A stretch of 8,935 nucleotides of DNA, from the NCBI GenBank assembly GCA_945873675.1, contig CAMCEP010000102.1, positions 1 through 8,935 of the forward strand, given 5' to 3'. This DNA is from Asaia bogorensis. GTDB lineage: Bacteria; Pseudomonadota; Alphaproteobacteria; Acetobacterales; Acetobacteraceae. Within the stretch, counting starts at the first letter, position 1. Every line of letters begins with the position of its first letter. Shown one piece after another: positions 1 to 7,447 of this stretch. The translations under genes and the position numbers were made by a program. The notes below the pieces were generated by a model. The model was not told the origin of the DNA, did not search any database, and was given only the letters and a program-made list of their open reading frames with translations.

Positions 1-1353
1 TTCGCCGAAGGCCCCTCGGCCATCATGGCCGCCATCAATGCCTCGATCGGATTTGATCGTAAGATGTGGCGCCAGGATATCCAAGGCAGCCTAGCCCACG
101 CCGCCATGCTCAAGCATGTAGGGATCATCAGCGCAGAAGACGAGGCCGCAATCCGCGGGGGCCTCGCAAAAATCGCCACCCGCATCGAAGCAGGCGATTT
201 CCCCTTTGATGACGCGCTTGAAGATATTCACATGAATATCGAAGCGCGCCTCACTGAAACCATCGGGGAAGCCGGCAAGCGCTTGCATACCGGGCGTTCG
301 CGCAATGACCAGGTGGCTTTGGATGTCCGGCTTTGGGTGCGTGATGCGATTGATGGGCTTTCCGGGCAGATCACGGATGTGATGCGCGCCTTGGTCGCGC
401 GCGCCGAAGAACATGCTGGCAGCGTCATGCCTGGCTTCACCCATTTGCAGCCCGCGCAGCCTGTGACTTTCGGCCATCACATGCTGGCCTATGTTGAAAT
501 GCTTTCGCGTGATCTCTCACGCCTTGCGGATTGCCGGGCGCGGTTGAATGAAAGCCCGCTTGGTGCGGCGGCTTTGGCCGGCACGGGCTTCGCGATTGAC
601 CGGCACATGACCGCCAAGGCTTTGGGCTTTGATCGGCCCATGAGGAATAGCCTGGATGCCGTGGCGTCGCGCGATTTCGCCGCCGAATTCCTGTTCTGCT
701 GCGCCATGTGCAACACGCATTTGTCCCGCCTCGCGGAAGAAATCGTGATCTGGACCAATCCTTATTTCGGCTTTGTGAAATTGTCGGATGCCTTCACCAC
801 GGGCAGTTCCATCATGCCGCAAAAGCACAACCCGGATGCGGCGGAACTTGTGCGCGGTAAGACGGGCCGTGTGATCGGCGCGCTGATGGGCATGCTGACG
901 GTGATGAAGGGCCTGGCGCTCACCTATTTCAAGGATATGCAGGAAGACAAGGAAGGCATTTTCGATGCCGCCGAAACCCTGACCCTGTCGCTCGCCGCCA
1001 CTGCCGGCATGGTACGGGATATGAAGCCGCAGACGGAACGCCTGGCCGCCGCTGCCGGGGCAGGGTTTTCCACCGCGACCGATTTGGCGGATTGGCTGGT
1101 GCGTAGCCTGAAAATGCCCTTCCGTGATGCGCATCACGTCACTGGCACGCTGGTCGCCCGCGCGGAAGCACGCAGCGTTGATCTTTCCGGCCTGACGCTT
1201 GCGGAAATGCAGGCGGTGGAACCGCGCATCACCCAGGGCGTGTTTGATGTGCTGACGGTTCAAGCCTCCGTCCGGTCACGCACTTCCTATGGCGGCACGG
1301 CACCGGCCAATGTCACCGCCATGGCCGCCGAATGGAAGGCCAAGCTGGCATGA
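1..1353 (+). CDS. argH: Argininosuccinate lyase (5' partial)
   Basis: Cytosolic argininosuccinate lyase, the last step of arginine synthesis: it splits argininosuccinate into arginine and fumarate. The reading frame is open from base 1 (FAEGPSAIM...), and family members normally begin about 5-15 residues earlier with a WGGRF-like stretch. The ATG at 25 is therefore an internal Met and the true start lies upstream of the window. Counting from the first visible codon, the fumarase/aspartase-superfamily signatures are HTGRSRNDQ (96-104), GFTHLQPAQ (145-153) and the mobile-loop signature GSSIMPQKHNP (268-278), which carries the catalytic serine. About 450 codons are visible against a usual 455-475, so only the extreme N-terminus is missing. 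All key motifs are intact. The stop overlaps the start of the next gene as ATGA, implying translational coupling. Confidence 0.97.
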   Translation, partial: FAEGPSAIMAAINASIGFDRKMWRQDIQGSLAHAAMLKHVGIISAEDEAAIRGGLAKIATRIEAGDFPFDDALEDIHMNIEARLTETIGEAGKRLHTGRSRNDQVALDVRLWVRDAIDGLSGQITDVMRALVARAEEHAGSVMPGFTHLQPAQPVTFGHHMLAYVEMLSRDLSRLADCRARLNESPLGAAALAGTGFAIDRHMTAKALGFDRPMRNSLDAVASRDFAAEFLFCCAMCNTHLSRLAEEIVIWTNPYFGFVKLSDAFTTGSSIMPQKHNPDAAELVRGKTGRVIGALMGMLTVMKGLALTYFKDMQEDKEGIFDAAETLTLSLAATAGMVRDMKPQTERLAAAAGAGFSTATDLADWLVRSLKMPFRDAHHVTGTLVARAEARSVDLSGLTLAEMQAVEPRITQGVFDVLTVQASVRSRTSYGGTAPANVTAMAAEWKAKLA

Positions 1354-1487
1354 GGTTTGGCGCGCGGTCCCTATTGCTGCTGCTGGCGGTGGCCTTCCTG
1401 GCCTCGGCTTGCGGCCGCATGGGGCCAATCCGTCCGCCTGGCCCGGCCGAGGAAGTCACCCACCCTCGGCAATACCCAAATCGCTGA
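1350..1487 (+). CDS. lptM: Small LptM-like lipoprotein
   Basis: A 45-residue reading frame whose ATG overlaps the argH stop (ATGA) and which ends 51 bases before lysA. It begins MRFGARS, continues with a Leu/Ala-rich hydrophobic stretch (residues 8-19) and ends the signal with ASAC, so Cys21 is the likely lipidated residue (lipoprotein signal peptidase site). Directly after the Cys comes CGRMGPIRPPGP, which matches the C-G-x-x-G-P-x-x-P-P start of mature LptM (E. coli YifL). LptM is an outer-membrane lipoprotein that assists oxidative maturation of the LPS translocon LptD/LptE. In gammaproteobacteria such as Pseudomonas the same gene type sits just upstream of lysA, which supports the call. 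The mature part is only about 25 residues, shorter than in E. coli. A GGAAGG stretch at 1334-1339 may act as ribosome binding site. The lipoprotein nature is read from sequence; the LptM role is inferred from motif and position. Confidence 0.82.
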   Translation: MRFGARSLLLLLAVAFLASACGRMGPIRPPGPAEEVTHPRQYPNR

Positions 1488-1532
1488 TCGGGCGCTTTCC
1501 CGCTTGCGATAATCCGCGCGCATCACGACAAT

Positions 1533-1538
1533 AGGGGA
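1533..1538 (+). promoter_or_regulatory. Ribosome binding site with no spacer, lysA
   Basis: AGGGGA directly abuts the ATG at 1539. It is the only purine-rich Shine-Dalgarno-like stretch there, yet a spacing of zero is poor for initiation. The 51 bases back to the lptM stop (which is in the same frame) contain no in-frame ATG, GTG or TTG, so 1539 is the earliest possible conventional start. Either initiation is inefficient and helped by upstream translation, or a later start is used. Confidence 0.4.
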
Positions 1539-2882
1539 ATGGCCGCCCCCGCACCTGCCCTTGATCCGGGCAATGACCCGTCCTTCGCCGAATTACTGGC
1601 ACAGCGCCCGCAACTCACACGCCATGCCCATGATGGGCTGGTGATGGAAGATGTGCCGCTTAAGCGCATCGCCGAAGTGGTGGGCACGCCAACTTGGGTC
1701 TATTCCGCCGGCACCTTGCGCCGCCGTGCCAGCGCGCTCCGCGCTGCCTTGGCGGATGCGGGGCTGACGGCCACCGTGCATTTCGCCACCAAGGCCAATG
1801 CCAATCTGGCAGTGCAATCGCTGCTGGGCCGCGAGGGGCTTGGCGCTGATGTGGTGAGTGAAGGCGAATTGCGTGGCGCACGTGCCGCCGGCATTCCCGC
1901 CAGCGCTATTGTCTTTTCCGGTGTCGGTAAATCCGAACGCGAAATCCGCCTGGCGCTCGCTGAAGGCATCATGCAGATCAATGCCGAAAGCGTTGAGGAA
2001 ATCGATATGATTTCCGCGATCGCCGCCGGCATGGGGCGCACGGCACCGGTTGCCATTCGCGTCAATCCGGATGTGGATGCGAAAACCCACGCCAAGATCA
2101 CCACGGGCCTCAGCGAGAATAAATTTGGTGTGGCTTATGATGACGCGCTGGCGCTTTACGCGCGCATGGCAAAGCTGCCCGGCATTCGTCCGATCGGCAT
2201 CGCAACGCATATCGGCAGCCAGATCACCATCGGCATGGGCGCCTATCGCGCGGCCTATGCGCGCTTGGCGGAATTGTTGCATGCCATTCGCGCGCAAGGC
2301 TTGCCGATTGAGCGTGTGGATTGCGGCGGCGGGCTTGGCATTGCCTATCGCGATGAAATAGCCCCCGCACCGGCGGCCCTAGCTGGGGCGATCAAGGCAG
2401 AACTCGGCGCGCTGGGCCTGCCGGTGATGCTGGAACCGGGGCGCTGGATTGCCGGGCCGGCGGGGGTGTTGCTGTCTCGCGTGATCCTGCAAAAGCAGGG
2501 CGCGGCACGGCGCTTCGTGGTGCTGGATGCGGCGATGAATGATCTGCTGCGCCCGGCCATGTATGATTCCTGGCATGGCATTCTGCCGGTCTCGCCCGCC
2601 GCTTTGGTCGCGCCACTCGCGCCGGCGGATGTGGTTGGCCCCGTCTGCGAAAGCAGCGATTGCTTCACGCGTGACCGCGCTTTGCCGGATTTGCCGCCTG
2701 GCGCCTTGGTCGCCTTGCTTGATACCGGGGCCTACGGCGCCACCATGTCTTCCACCTATAACGCGCGCCCCTTGGCGGCCGAGGTGCTGGTGGATGGCGC
2801 GCGCTTTGCCGTGGTGCGGGACCGCCAATCCTATGAGGCACTGCATTCCGGCCAACGTGTGCCGGAGTGGCTGCTGGAATGA
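1539..2882 (+). CDS. lysA: Diaminopimelate decarboxylase
   Basis: PLP-dependent fold-type III decarboxylase that converts meso-2,6-diaminopimelate to L-lysine and CO2, the final step of lysine synthesis, in the cytosol. Its 447 residues are slightly longer than the usual 415-430. The barrel domain starts near residue 50 (GTPTWVYSAGTL). The PLP lysine is Lys85 in FATKAN; HIGSQ (224-228), GGGLG (263-267) and EPGR (299-302) are the cofactor and phosphate-binding motifs. CES (370-372) supplies the active-site Cys, and GAYGATMSSTYN (397-408) completes the C-terminal beta domain. All catalytic residues are present. About 30 extra N-terminal residues precede the usual LxDVPL segment; I chose the first ATG because no earlier start exists in frame, but Met36 (codon 1644) is an alternative. 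The gene overlaps the downstream DUF4175-type gene by ATGA and lies in one unit with argH and the lipoprotein gene. Confidence 0.96.
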   Translation: MAAPAPALDPGNDPSFAELLAQRPQLTRHAHDGLVMEDVPLKRIAEVVGTPTWVYSAGTLRRRASALRAALADAGLTATVHFATKANANLAVQSLLGREGLGADVVSEGELRGARAAGIPASAIVFSGVGKSEREIRLALAEGIMQINAESVEEIDMISAIAAGMGRTAPVAIRVNPDVDAKTHAKITTGLSENKFGVAYDDALALYARMAKLPGIRPIGIATHIGSQITIGMGAYRAAYARLAELLHAIRAQGLPIERVDCGGGLGIAYRDEIAPAPAALAGAIKAELGALGLPVMLEPGRWIAGPAGVLLSRVILQKQGAARRFVVLDAAMNDLLRPAMYDSWHGILPVSPAALVAPLAPADVVGPVCESSDCFTRDRALPDLPPGALVALLDTGAYGATMSSTYNARPLAAEVLVDGARFAVVRDRQSYEALHSGQRVPEWLLE

Positions 2883-5470
2883 GCCAAGCGCCGGGGAAAG
2901 CGCCGCCTGAAGACCGGGGCCTTGCGGCCTTGGGCTTGAAGCTTGGGCTTTCTCGGCTTGCGCTGTGGTGGGAAGGGGCGTGGCGGGCGCTTTGGCCGCC
3001 GCTTGGCGTGATCGGCGCCTTTTTGGCCCTGGCCTTTAGCGGGCTGCTGCCCACGCTGCCGCCCGCTTTGCATCTACTGATCCTGATCGGTTTTGCCGCG
3101 GTACTTGGCTATCTTGGCTTTCGTGCCGCGCAGGGGCTGCGCACGCCCGCGCAAGATGCCGCAGCGCGACGCTTGGAACGCGATTCAGGCCTGGCGCATC
3201 GCCCGCTTGCCGTATTGGCGGATCGCCCCGCGGGGGATGACCCAATGGCGCAGGCGCTGTGGCAGGCGCATCGGGACCGCGCGGTGGCAGAGCTTGGGCA
3301 GCTTCGCGTGGCGCGCCCCTCACCGGGCCTTGCGGCGCGGGACCCTCGGGCCCTGCGCGCCGCCGTGCTGGTCGCTTTGGTGGCAGGTCTTGGCATGGCT
3401 GGGCGGGAAGCGCCGGAACGGCTGCTCGCTGCCCTTGTGCCCCCCTTCGCCGAACCAGCTTCCGCGCCAGCCGCCTTGGCGGCGCGGTTTGAAGCCTGGG
3501 TGACGCCGCCGGCCTATACCGGCGCGCCGCCGCAATTCCTGAACGCCGCAGGCGGTGCGGTGGCAGTGCCGGCGGGCAGCCGGCTGCATATGGTATTCTC
3601 AGGCAGCGCCAGCCTGCCGGAATTGCGCCTGGGCGGCATTGCCCATGCCTTTGCGCGTATGGATGCGCAAAGCCATGCCCTGGAACTGCCTTTGACCGAA
3701 GGCGGCGCCTTGGTGCTGAAGCGCGATGGGCGCGATGTGGCGCAATGGGCGCTGACGATTACCCCCGATGCACCGCCGGTGGTCACCTGGGACCCCTCAC
3801 CGGCGCGCGCGGGCCGCGGGCTTGGGCTGCGTCTGCCTTGGAAGGCTGAGGATGATTGGGGTTTGGTCGCGCTCCGTGTGGAATTGCGGCTGAAGCAAAG
3901 GCCATCTGCCCCGCCGGTGACGCAGGATATGCCTTTGCCCGGCGGTGCGCCGCGTCAGGCACAGGGGGCGGCGCAGCATGATTTTTCGGCGCATCCTTGG
4001 GCCGGGCTGGAAGTGGAAGCGCGGCTTTTCGCGCGTGATGGCGCAGAACAGGAAGGCAAATCCGAAGGCGCATTTCTGGTACTGCCGGAACGGCGCTTTT
4101 CGCACCCCGTCGCGCAGCAATTGATCGCACTTCGACGCGCTTTGTCACTCGACCCTGGTGCACGAGAGCCTGCAAGGCGCGAATTGGACCGCATCACCAA
4201 TGCGCCCGAAGCCTTCGAACATGACACGGGCATGTTCCTGACGCTGCGTTCTGCCCGGCATCGGCTCATGCGCGATAAGCGTGATGAAGCCGGGCCGGAA
4301 GTGCAGCAAATCCTTTGGGATATCGCGGTGGCTCTAGAAGAAGGCCGCACGGATCGCAGCGCCCGCGCTTTGGCCCAGGCGCGTGAAGCCCTGCGCGAAG
4401 CCCTGGAAGAAGCGCGCCGCGAGAACGCCGAGGCCAATTCTGAACGCAGCCCAGAAGAACGCGCCGAACAACGCGCCGAGTTGCAGCGCCGCATTCAGGA
4501 ATTGCGCGAAGCCATTCGCCGCCACCTGGAAGCCCTCGCTGAGCGTATGCAGCGCGAAAACAATGAAGCGCTGGCCTACGACCCTCAGCAGCGCGTTTTC
4601 GATCGCCGGGAATTGGAACGCCGCACCCGCCGCCTGGAAGACGCCACGCGTGATGGCCGGCAGGAGGATGCCGAACGCGAAATGGCCGAGCTTGAGGAAA
4701 TGCTGCAGGCCCTGGAAGAAGGCCGCACCAGCCGGGCCGAGGATCGCCAACGCCAACAACGCCAGCGCGGCCAGCAGCAGATGGGCGCGCTTCAGGACAT
4801 GGTGCGGCGCGAGGCTGAAATGCTCGATCGCGCGCATCGCCGCAGTGGGGAGCAGGAAAATACGCGCAATGATGCGCGCCGCCCACCGCCGCCCCGGCCG
4901 CAAACGCCCGAAGCGCGTGAAGAAGCCGCACGTGATGCGCGCACGCAACGCGCGCTACGGCGTGCGCTTGGTGAATTGATGCAGCAAGTGGGCGAATTGA
5001 CTGGGGATGTGCCAGCCCCCTTGGGCGAGGCGGATCGCGCCATGCGTGATGCGGCGGAAGCGCTTGCCGAAGGGCGCGACCCGCGCGGTGCGCAGCAACA
5101 GGCAATCCGTGCTTTGACGGAAGGCGGGCGGCAAATGTCGCAACGCATGCAGCGCCAATTCGGCCCGCCGCAACCTGGCGAAGGTGAAGGCGAAGGAGAG
5201 GGAGAGGGCGAGGAAATGGCCGGCGGCCAGCAAGGCAGCGAAGGCCAGGGTCAGGAAAATCAGCTTGGCGAAGGCCGCGATCCTTTGGGGCGCGAAAGGC
5301 GCGAAACCGGCGGATCAGCCCAGGATAATGCCGGCGATACTTTGGTGCCGGGGGAAGCGGAACGCCTGCGGTCGCATCAATTGCAGCAGGAACTCCGCCG
5401 CCGCGGCGCGGAACGTGAACGCGCGCCGGTGGAGTTGGACTATATTGATCGGCTGCTTAGGCGGTTTTGA
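2879..5470 (+). CDS. TIGR02302/DUF4175-family membrane-anchored coiled-coil protein
   Basis: 863 residues from the ATG at 2879, which overlaps the lysA stop (ATGA). A GTG at 2867 would add four residues inside lysA, but the coupled ATG is preferred. Hydrophobic segments at about 41-60 and 62-83, and a third at 160-174, suggest an N-terminal membrane anchor. Residues about 200-405 form a beta-rich region containing PAYTG (211-215) and paired WDPS/WKAEDDWG blocks. From about 430 to 660 the chain is highly charged, rich in Glu/Arg/Ala/Gln and very likely helical coiled coil. A Pro-rich linker follows (669-676), then a helical stretch, a Gly-Glu tract (767-778) and a conserved-looking tail ending ELDYIDRLLRRF. 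This layout and tail fit the alphaproteobacterial TIGR02302 (DUF4175) family, commonly about 800-900 residues and of unknown function. Coupling to lysA, whose substrate is a peptidoglycan precursor, makes an envelope role plausible, but this is inference. No enzyme motif is visible. Confidence 0.85.
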   Translation: MSQAPGKAPPEDRGLAALGLKLGLSRLALWWEGAWRALWPPLGVIGAFLALAFSGLLPTLPPALHLLILIGFAAVLGYLGFRAAQGLRTPAQDAAARRLERDSGLAHRPLAVLADRPAGDDPMAQALWQAHRDRAVAELGQLRVARPSPGLAARDPRALRAAVLVALVAGLGMAGREAPERLLAALVPPFAEPASAPAALAARFEAWVTPPAYTGAPPQFLNAAGGAVAVPAGSRLHMVFSGSASLPELRLGGIAHAFARMDAQSHALELPLTEGGALVLKRDGRDVAQWALTITPDAPPVVTWDPSPARAGRGLGLRLPWKAEDDWGLVALRVELRLKQRPSAPPVTQDMPLPGGAPRQAQGAAQHDFSAHPWAGLEVEARLFARDGAEQEGKSEGAFLVLPERRFSHPVAQQLIALRRALSLDPGAREPARRELDRITNAPEAFEHDTGMFLTLRSARHRLMRDKRDEAGPEVQQILWDIAVALEEGRTDRSARALAQAREALREALEEARRENAEANSERSPEERAEQRAELQRRIQELREAIRRHLEALAERMQRENNEALAYDPQQRVFDRRELERRTRRLEDATRDGRQEDAEREMAELEEMLQALEEGRTSRAEDRQRQQRQRGQQQMGALQDMVRREAEMLDRAHRRSGEQENTRNDARRPPPPRPQTPEAREEAARDARTQRALRRALGELMQQVGELTGDVPAPLGEADRAMRDAAEALAEGRDPRGAQQQAIRALTEGGRQMSQRMQRQFGPPQPGEGEGEGEGEGEEMAGGQQGSEGQGQENQLGEGRDPLGRERRETGGSAQDNAGDTLVPGEAERLRSHQLQQELRRRGAERERAPVELDYIDRLLRRF
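5177..5212 (+). repeat. Gly-Glu codon repeat tract
   Basis: Six consecutive GGN-GAR codon pairs encode an uninterrupted GEGEGEGEGEGE run inside the large coiled-coil protein, between a Pro/Gln-rich stretch and a Gly/Gln-rich low-complexity segment. The third positions vary (GGC, GGT, GGA; GAA, GAG), so the protein repeat is older than a pure DNA slippage tract. It probably acts as an acidic, flexible linker before the conserved C-terminal tail. Confidence 0.8.
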
Positions 5471-5482
5471 GGGTTGGACCTT

Positions 5483-6478
5483 TCACGGAAAAACCTGCGC
5501 CCAATCTTCCCGCATGGATACCACCTGCCAACCACGCGCCGGCGCAGCATCGAGCGCGCGCGCTAGGCGCCCAATATGGCTTTCGCGGTCATAGGCGAAT
5601 TCACGCTCCGCATCATCATGGCGAATGATCATGCCGAAGCGCTGCCCCGCGCCTTCCGTCGTGTAGCGCAGCATTTCAAAATCACCATCCGAATTGCCAA
5701 AGGCCGCAATCGGGCGCCGGCCGATATGGCGTGCAATGCCAATCGGCTTGCCGGGCCCATCATCAATGAAATCCACGTGGGGTTCACGCAACAGGGCCAG
5801 TCGCCCGGCATCTTCAGTGACCTTCAGCGCAAAGCTTGACCCCACTACATGCTGCGGTGGAATGCCGTAGGTTTCCTCAGAAAAGGCGCGCACAAATTCA
5901 ACGCCACCGCCCGAGACGATGAAATTCGTGAAGCCCGATGCGCGCAGAAAGTGCAGCACTTCCAGCATCGGCTGATAGACCAGCGCAGTATAGGGGCGGT
6001 TCCACTTCGGGTGCCGCGCGGTCTTCAGCCAATCAGCGGCGATGCGCTGGAATTCCTCGGGTGAATTGCCAGCCATGGCAGCGCCAGCGAGCCGCATCAG
6101 CCCTTCATTACCGCCCGCCATGGCGCCATGCATATCGCCCGCAATGGCCGCGCGCAGCACCGCATCCTGCTGCCAGGCGGGGTTTTGCGGCGCCAGAGTA
6201 CGAATGCGATCCAGGATGAAGATAAGCTGCGGATAGGCCGGCTGTTCCACCCAGAGCGCGCCGTCATTGTCAAACACCGCGATACGTTCGGCAGGCGGGA
6301 CATATCCCGCACTACCTTCACGCGTGACGGAAGCAACAAAATCAAGCAGCGCGCGCTTGCGCGGCCCATCGCGCCAGGAAGGCAAAGGATCAGGGCCTTG
6401 CGCGATTGCCGCTGCTGGCAAAGCGGCTATCATCAGGCCGAATGTGCGGCGGCTAAGATGCGGTATTGATGTATTCAT
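5483..6478 (-). CDS. Tat-exported HAD-superfamily phosphohydrolase
   Basis: 331 residues. The N-terminus SRRTFGLMIAALPAAAIAQ (residues 9-27) is a twin-arginine signal with a likely AIA|Q cleavage at 26/27, placing the protein in the periplasm. HAD motifs follow in order: motif I VFDNDGALW with nucleophile Asp70 and acid/base Asp72; motif II IVSGGG with Ser189; a motif III lysine, probably Lys244 in DGPGKPIG; and motif IV GNSDGD (261-266) with Mg2+-binding acidic residues. It resembles the phosphoserine-phosphatase-like branch of HAD enzymes, so phosphate-ester hydrolysis is expected; the substrate is unknown. Motif I has Ala where Thr or Val is usual (DxDGT/V). The gene is the last visible one of a leftward set, 33 bases after the outer-membrane protein gene, with a good ribosome binding site. 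Its stop faces the rightward operon at a 12-base gap. Confidence 0.88.
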   Translation of the reverse strand: MNTSIPHLSRRTFGLMIAALPAAAIAQGPDPLPSWRDGPRKRALLDFVASVTREGSAGYVPPAERIAVFDNDGALWVEQPAYPQLIFILDRIRTLAPQNPAWQQDAVLRAAIAGDMHGAMAGGNEGLMRLAGAAMAGNSPEEFQRIAADWLKTARHPKWNRPYTALVYQPMLEVLHFLRASGFTNFIVSGGGVEFVRAFSEETYGIPPQHVVGSSFALKVTEDAGRLALLREPHVDFIDDGPGKPIGIARHIGRRPIAAFGNSDGDFEMLRYTTEGAGQRFGMIIRHDDAEREFAYDRESHIGRLARALDAAPARGWQVVSMREDWAQVFP

Positions 6479-6484
6479 CCCATT

Positions 6485-6491
6485 CTCCCCC
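6485..6491 (-). promoter_or_regulatory. Ribosome binding site of the HAD hydrolase gene
   Basis: Read on the minus strand, GGGGGAG lies six bases before the ATG whose complement is 6476-6478. It sits in the 33-base gap after the outer-membrane protein gene and supports this start, which also gives a complete Tat signal. Confidence 0.7.
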
Positions 6492-6511
6492 GCGCGTGAC
6501 GCATCGCCAGA

Positions 6512-7405
6512 TCAAAAGGTGAAATTCAAGGCCAGGAACGCGCCGCTGAAGGACATATCCTGCACTAAATTCTTGCTGCCTTGCTCATAGGAAAGATGCC
6601 GATACCCAAGCGCAACACCGCCCCAGCTGAATTGATATCCAAGCCCGGCCGAAGCCTGCCAAGTGAGCGTTGAACTGCCCGTGCCGATATCAAAAGCATA
6701 GGGCGCGTAAAACCCTTTGCCGATCACAAGGCGCCCACGCATACCGATGACGCCATCGAACAAGGTGGCACTTTCACTCAGCTGCGCATTGCGGCTCAGG
6801 CTGGCGGAACCGCCCGGCGCAGTCACATCGCCGGCAAGGCGAATATTGGTTTCCGAATTCAGCGAAAACAGCCGGAAACCGCCAACGATATCCGCATGGC
6901 CCCAATCCCCTTGCGTCACGGTATAGCCACCCATCAGGGACCATAGGCTGCCATTCAAGGAAGATTCTGTGCCGCGATCGAGATTGGCCCCAACGTCAGT
7001 ATTGCCACCACCACCGAAGTTCACATCGCGGACTTTGCTGCCAGAAGAGCCAAGATCCAGGTAGATGAAATCTGTCATTACAGAATAACGCTGATAGCGC
7101 GCTTCGGCGGCGATCATTGCCGCGAAATTGAGCGCTTCCAATAGGCCGGAACCATCCTTGCTGACATCAGCGGAACCTGACCCCGATTGCCCCGGCAACT
7201 GATAGCGCAGCGTGCCATCAATGGAAGGCACCCAGGCATAAGGCGAGACAGAGAATTGCCACCCAGGCTCCGCACGCGGCACAGTCTGTGCCTGCGCTGG
7301 CAGGATAAGGGCTGAAATCAGCAGCCAAAGTAGCGCGGACAAAAGGCGCGCAGATGTCGCTTTGTGATGCCCGCAAGGCAATGTCTTCCGGAAGCGCTGA
7401 ATCAT
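6512..7405 (-). CDS. Outer-membrane beta-barrel protein, function unknown
   Basis: 297 residues. A long positively charged N-region (1-20) is followed by a hydrophobic core LLSALLWLLISALILP and an AQA|Q site near residue 39/40, a Sec signal peptide. The mature part begins with WQFSVSPYAWVPSIDGTL and continues with alternating aromatic/hydrophobic strands (for example YSVMTDFIYLDL, SLMGGYTVTQGDW, DIVGGFRLFSL, GVALGYRHLSYE), separated by Gly/Ser/Asn-rich loops. It ends in FLALNFTF; a C-terminal Phe preceded by alternating hydrophobics is the usual BAM recognition signal. A barrel of roughly 8-12 strands is likely; I cannot assign a named family. It lies between the sulfatase and HAD genes on the same strand, suggesting it serves the same envelope pathway as a pore or a structural partner, which is inference. 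The start is well supported by GGAGGT seven bases upstream. Confidence 0.8.
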   Translation of the reverse strand: MIQRFRKTLPCGHHKATSARLLSALLWLLISALILPAQAQTVPRAEPGWQFSVSPYAWVPSIDGTLRYQLPGQSGSGSADVSKDGSGLLEALNFAAMIAAEARYQRYSVMTDFIYLDLGSSGSKVRDVNFGGGGNTDVGANLDRGTESSLNGSLWSLMGGYTVTQGDWGHADIVGGFRLFSLNSETNIRLAGDVTAPGGSASLSRNAQLSESATLFDGVIGMRGRLVIGKGFYAPYAFDIGTGSSTLTWQASAGLGYQFSWGGVALGYRHLSYEQGSKNLVQDMSFSGAFLALNFTF

Positions 7406-7412
7406 TTTATCA

Positions 7413-7418
7413 ACCTCC
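7413..7418 (-). promoter_or_regulatory. Strong ribosome binding site of the outer-membrane protein gene
   Basis: Minus-strand GGAGGT, near-perfect complement to the 16S rRNA tail, lies seven bases before the ATG (complement of 7403-7405). It fixes the start despite the unusually long N-region of the signal peptide. Confidence 0.8.
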
Positions 7419-7447
7419 AGTCTTTTCCTGCCAATTCACGTGGATGC

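Noticed and set aside
25..27. ATG at 25 as the argH start.
   Set aside because: The frame is open to base 1 and the preceding visible residues FAEGPSAI fit the conserved start region of ArgH, so this Met is internal.
517..1263. A 248-codon open frame on the minus strand opposite argH.
   Set aside because: It lies wholly inside argH, which has all family motifs; its His/Arg/Gly-rich translation matches nothing I know. This is typical antisense openness in GC-rich DNA.
1289..1534. An 81-codon forward frame across the argH-lysA junction.
   Set aside because: It overlaps the argH end and the lipoprotein gene in another frame, has no recognisable domain and is Pro/Gly/Arg-rich. The overlapping lipoprotein frame explains the region better.
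2867..2878. A GTG start four codons earlier for the coiled-coil protein.
   Set aside because: The ATG at 2879 forms the common ATGA overlap with the lysA stop and loses only four residues, so the coupled ATG is more likely.
4266..5105. A 279-codon minus-strand open frame opposite the coiled-coil gene.
   Set aside because: Its composition (Ala, Arg, Pro, His) mirrors the Glu/Arg/Ala codons of the real gene. There is no domain and no sensible neighbour spacing.
5461..5498. Possible hairpin at the convergent junction (GCGGTTTT pairing with AAAACCTGC, one bulge, 21-base loop).
   Set aside because: The stem is only eight pairs, half of them A-T, with a bulge and a large loop, and neither strand has a U-run after the stem. 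It is too weak to call a terminator.
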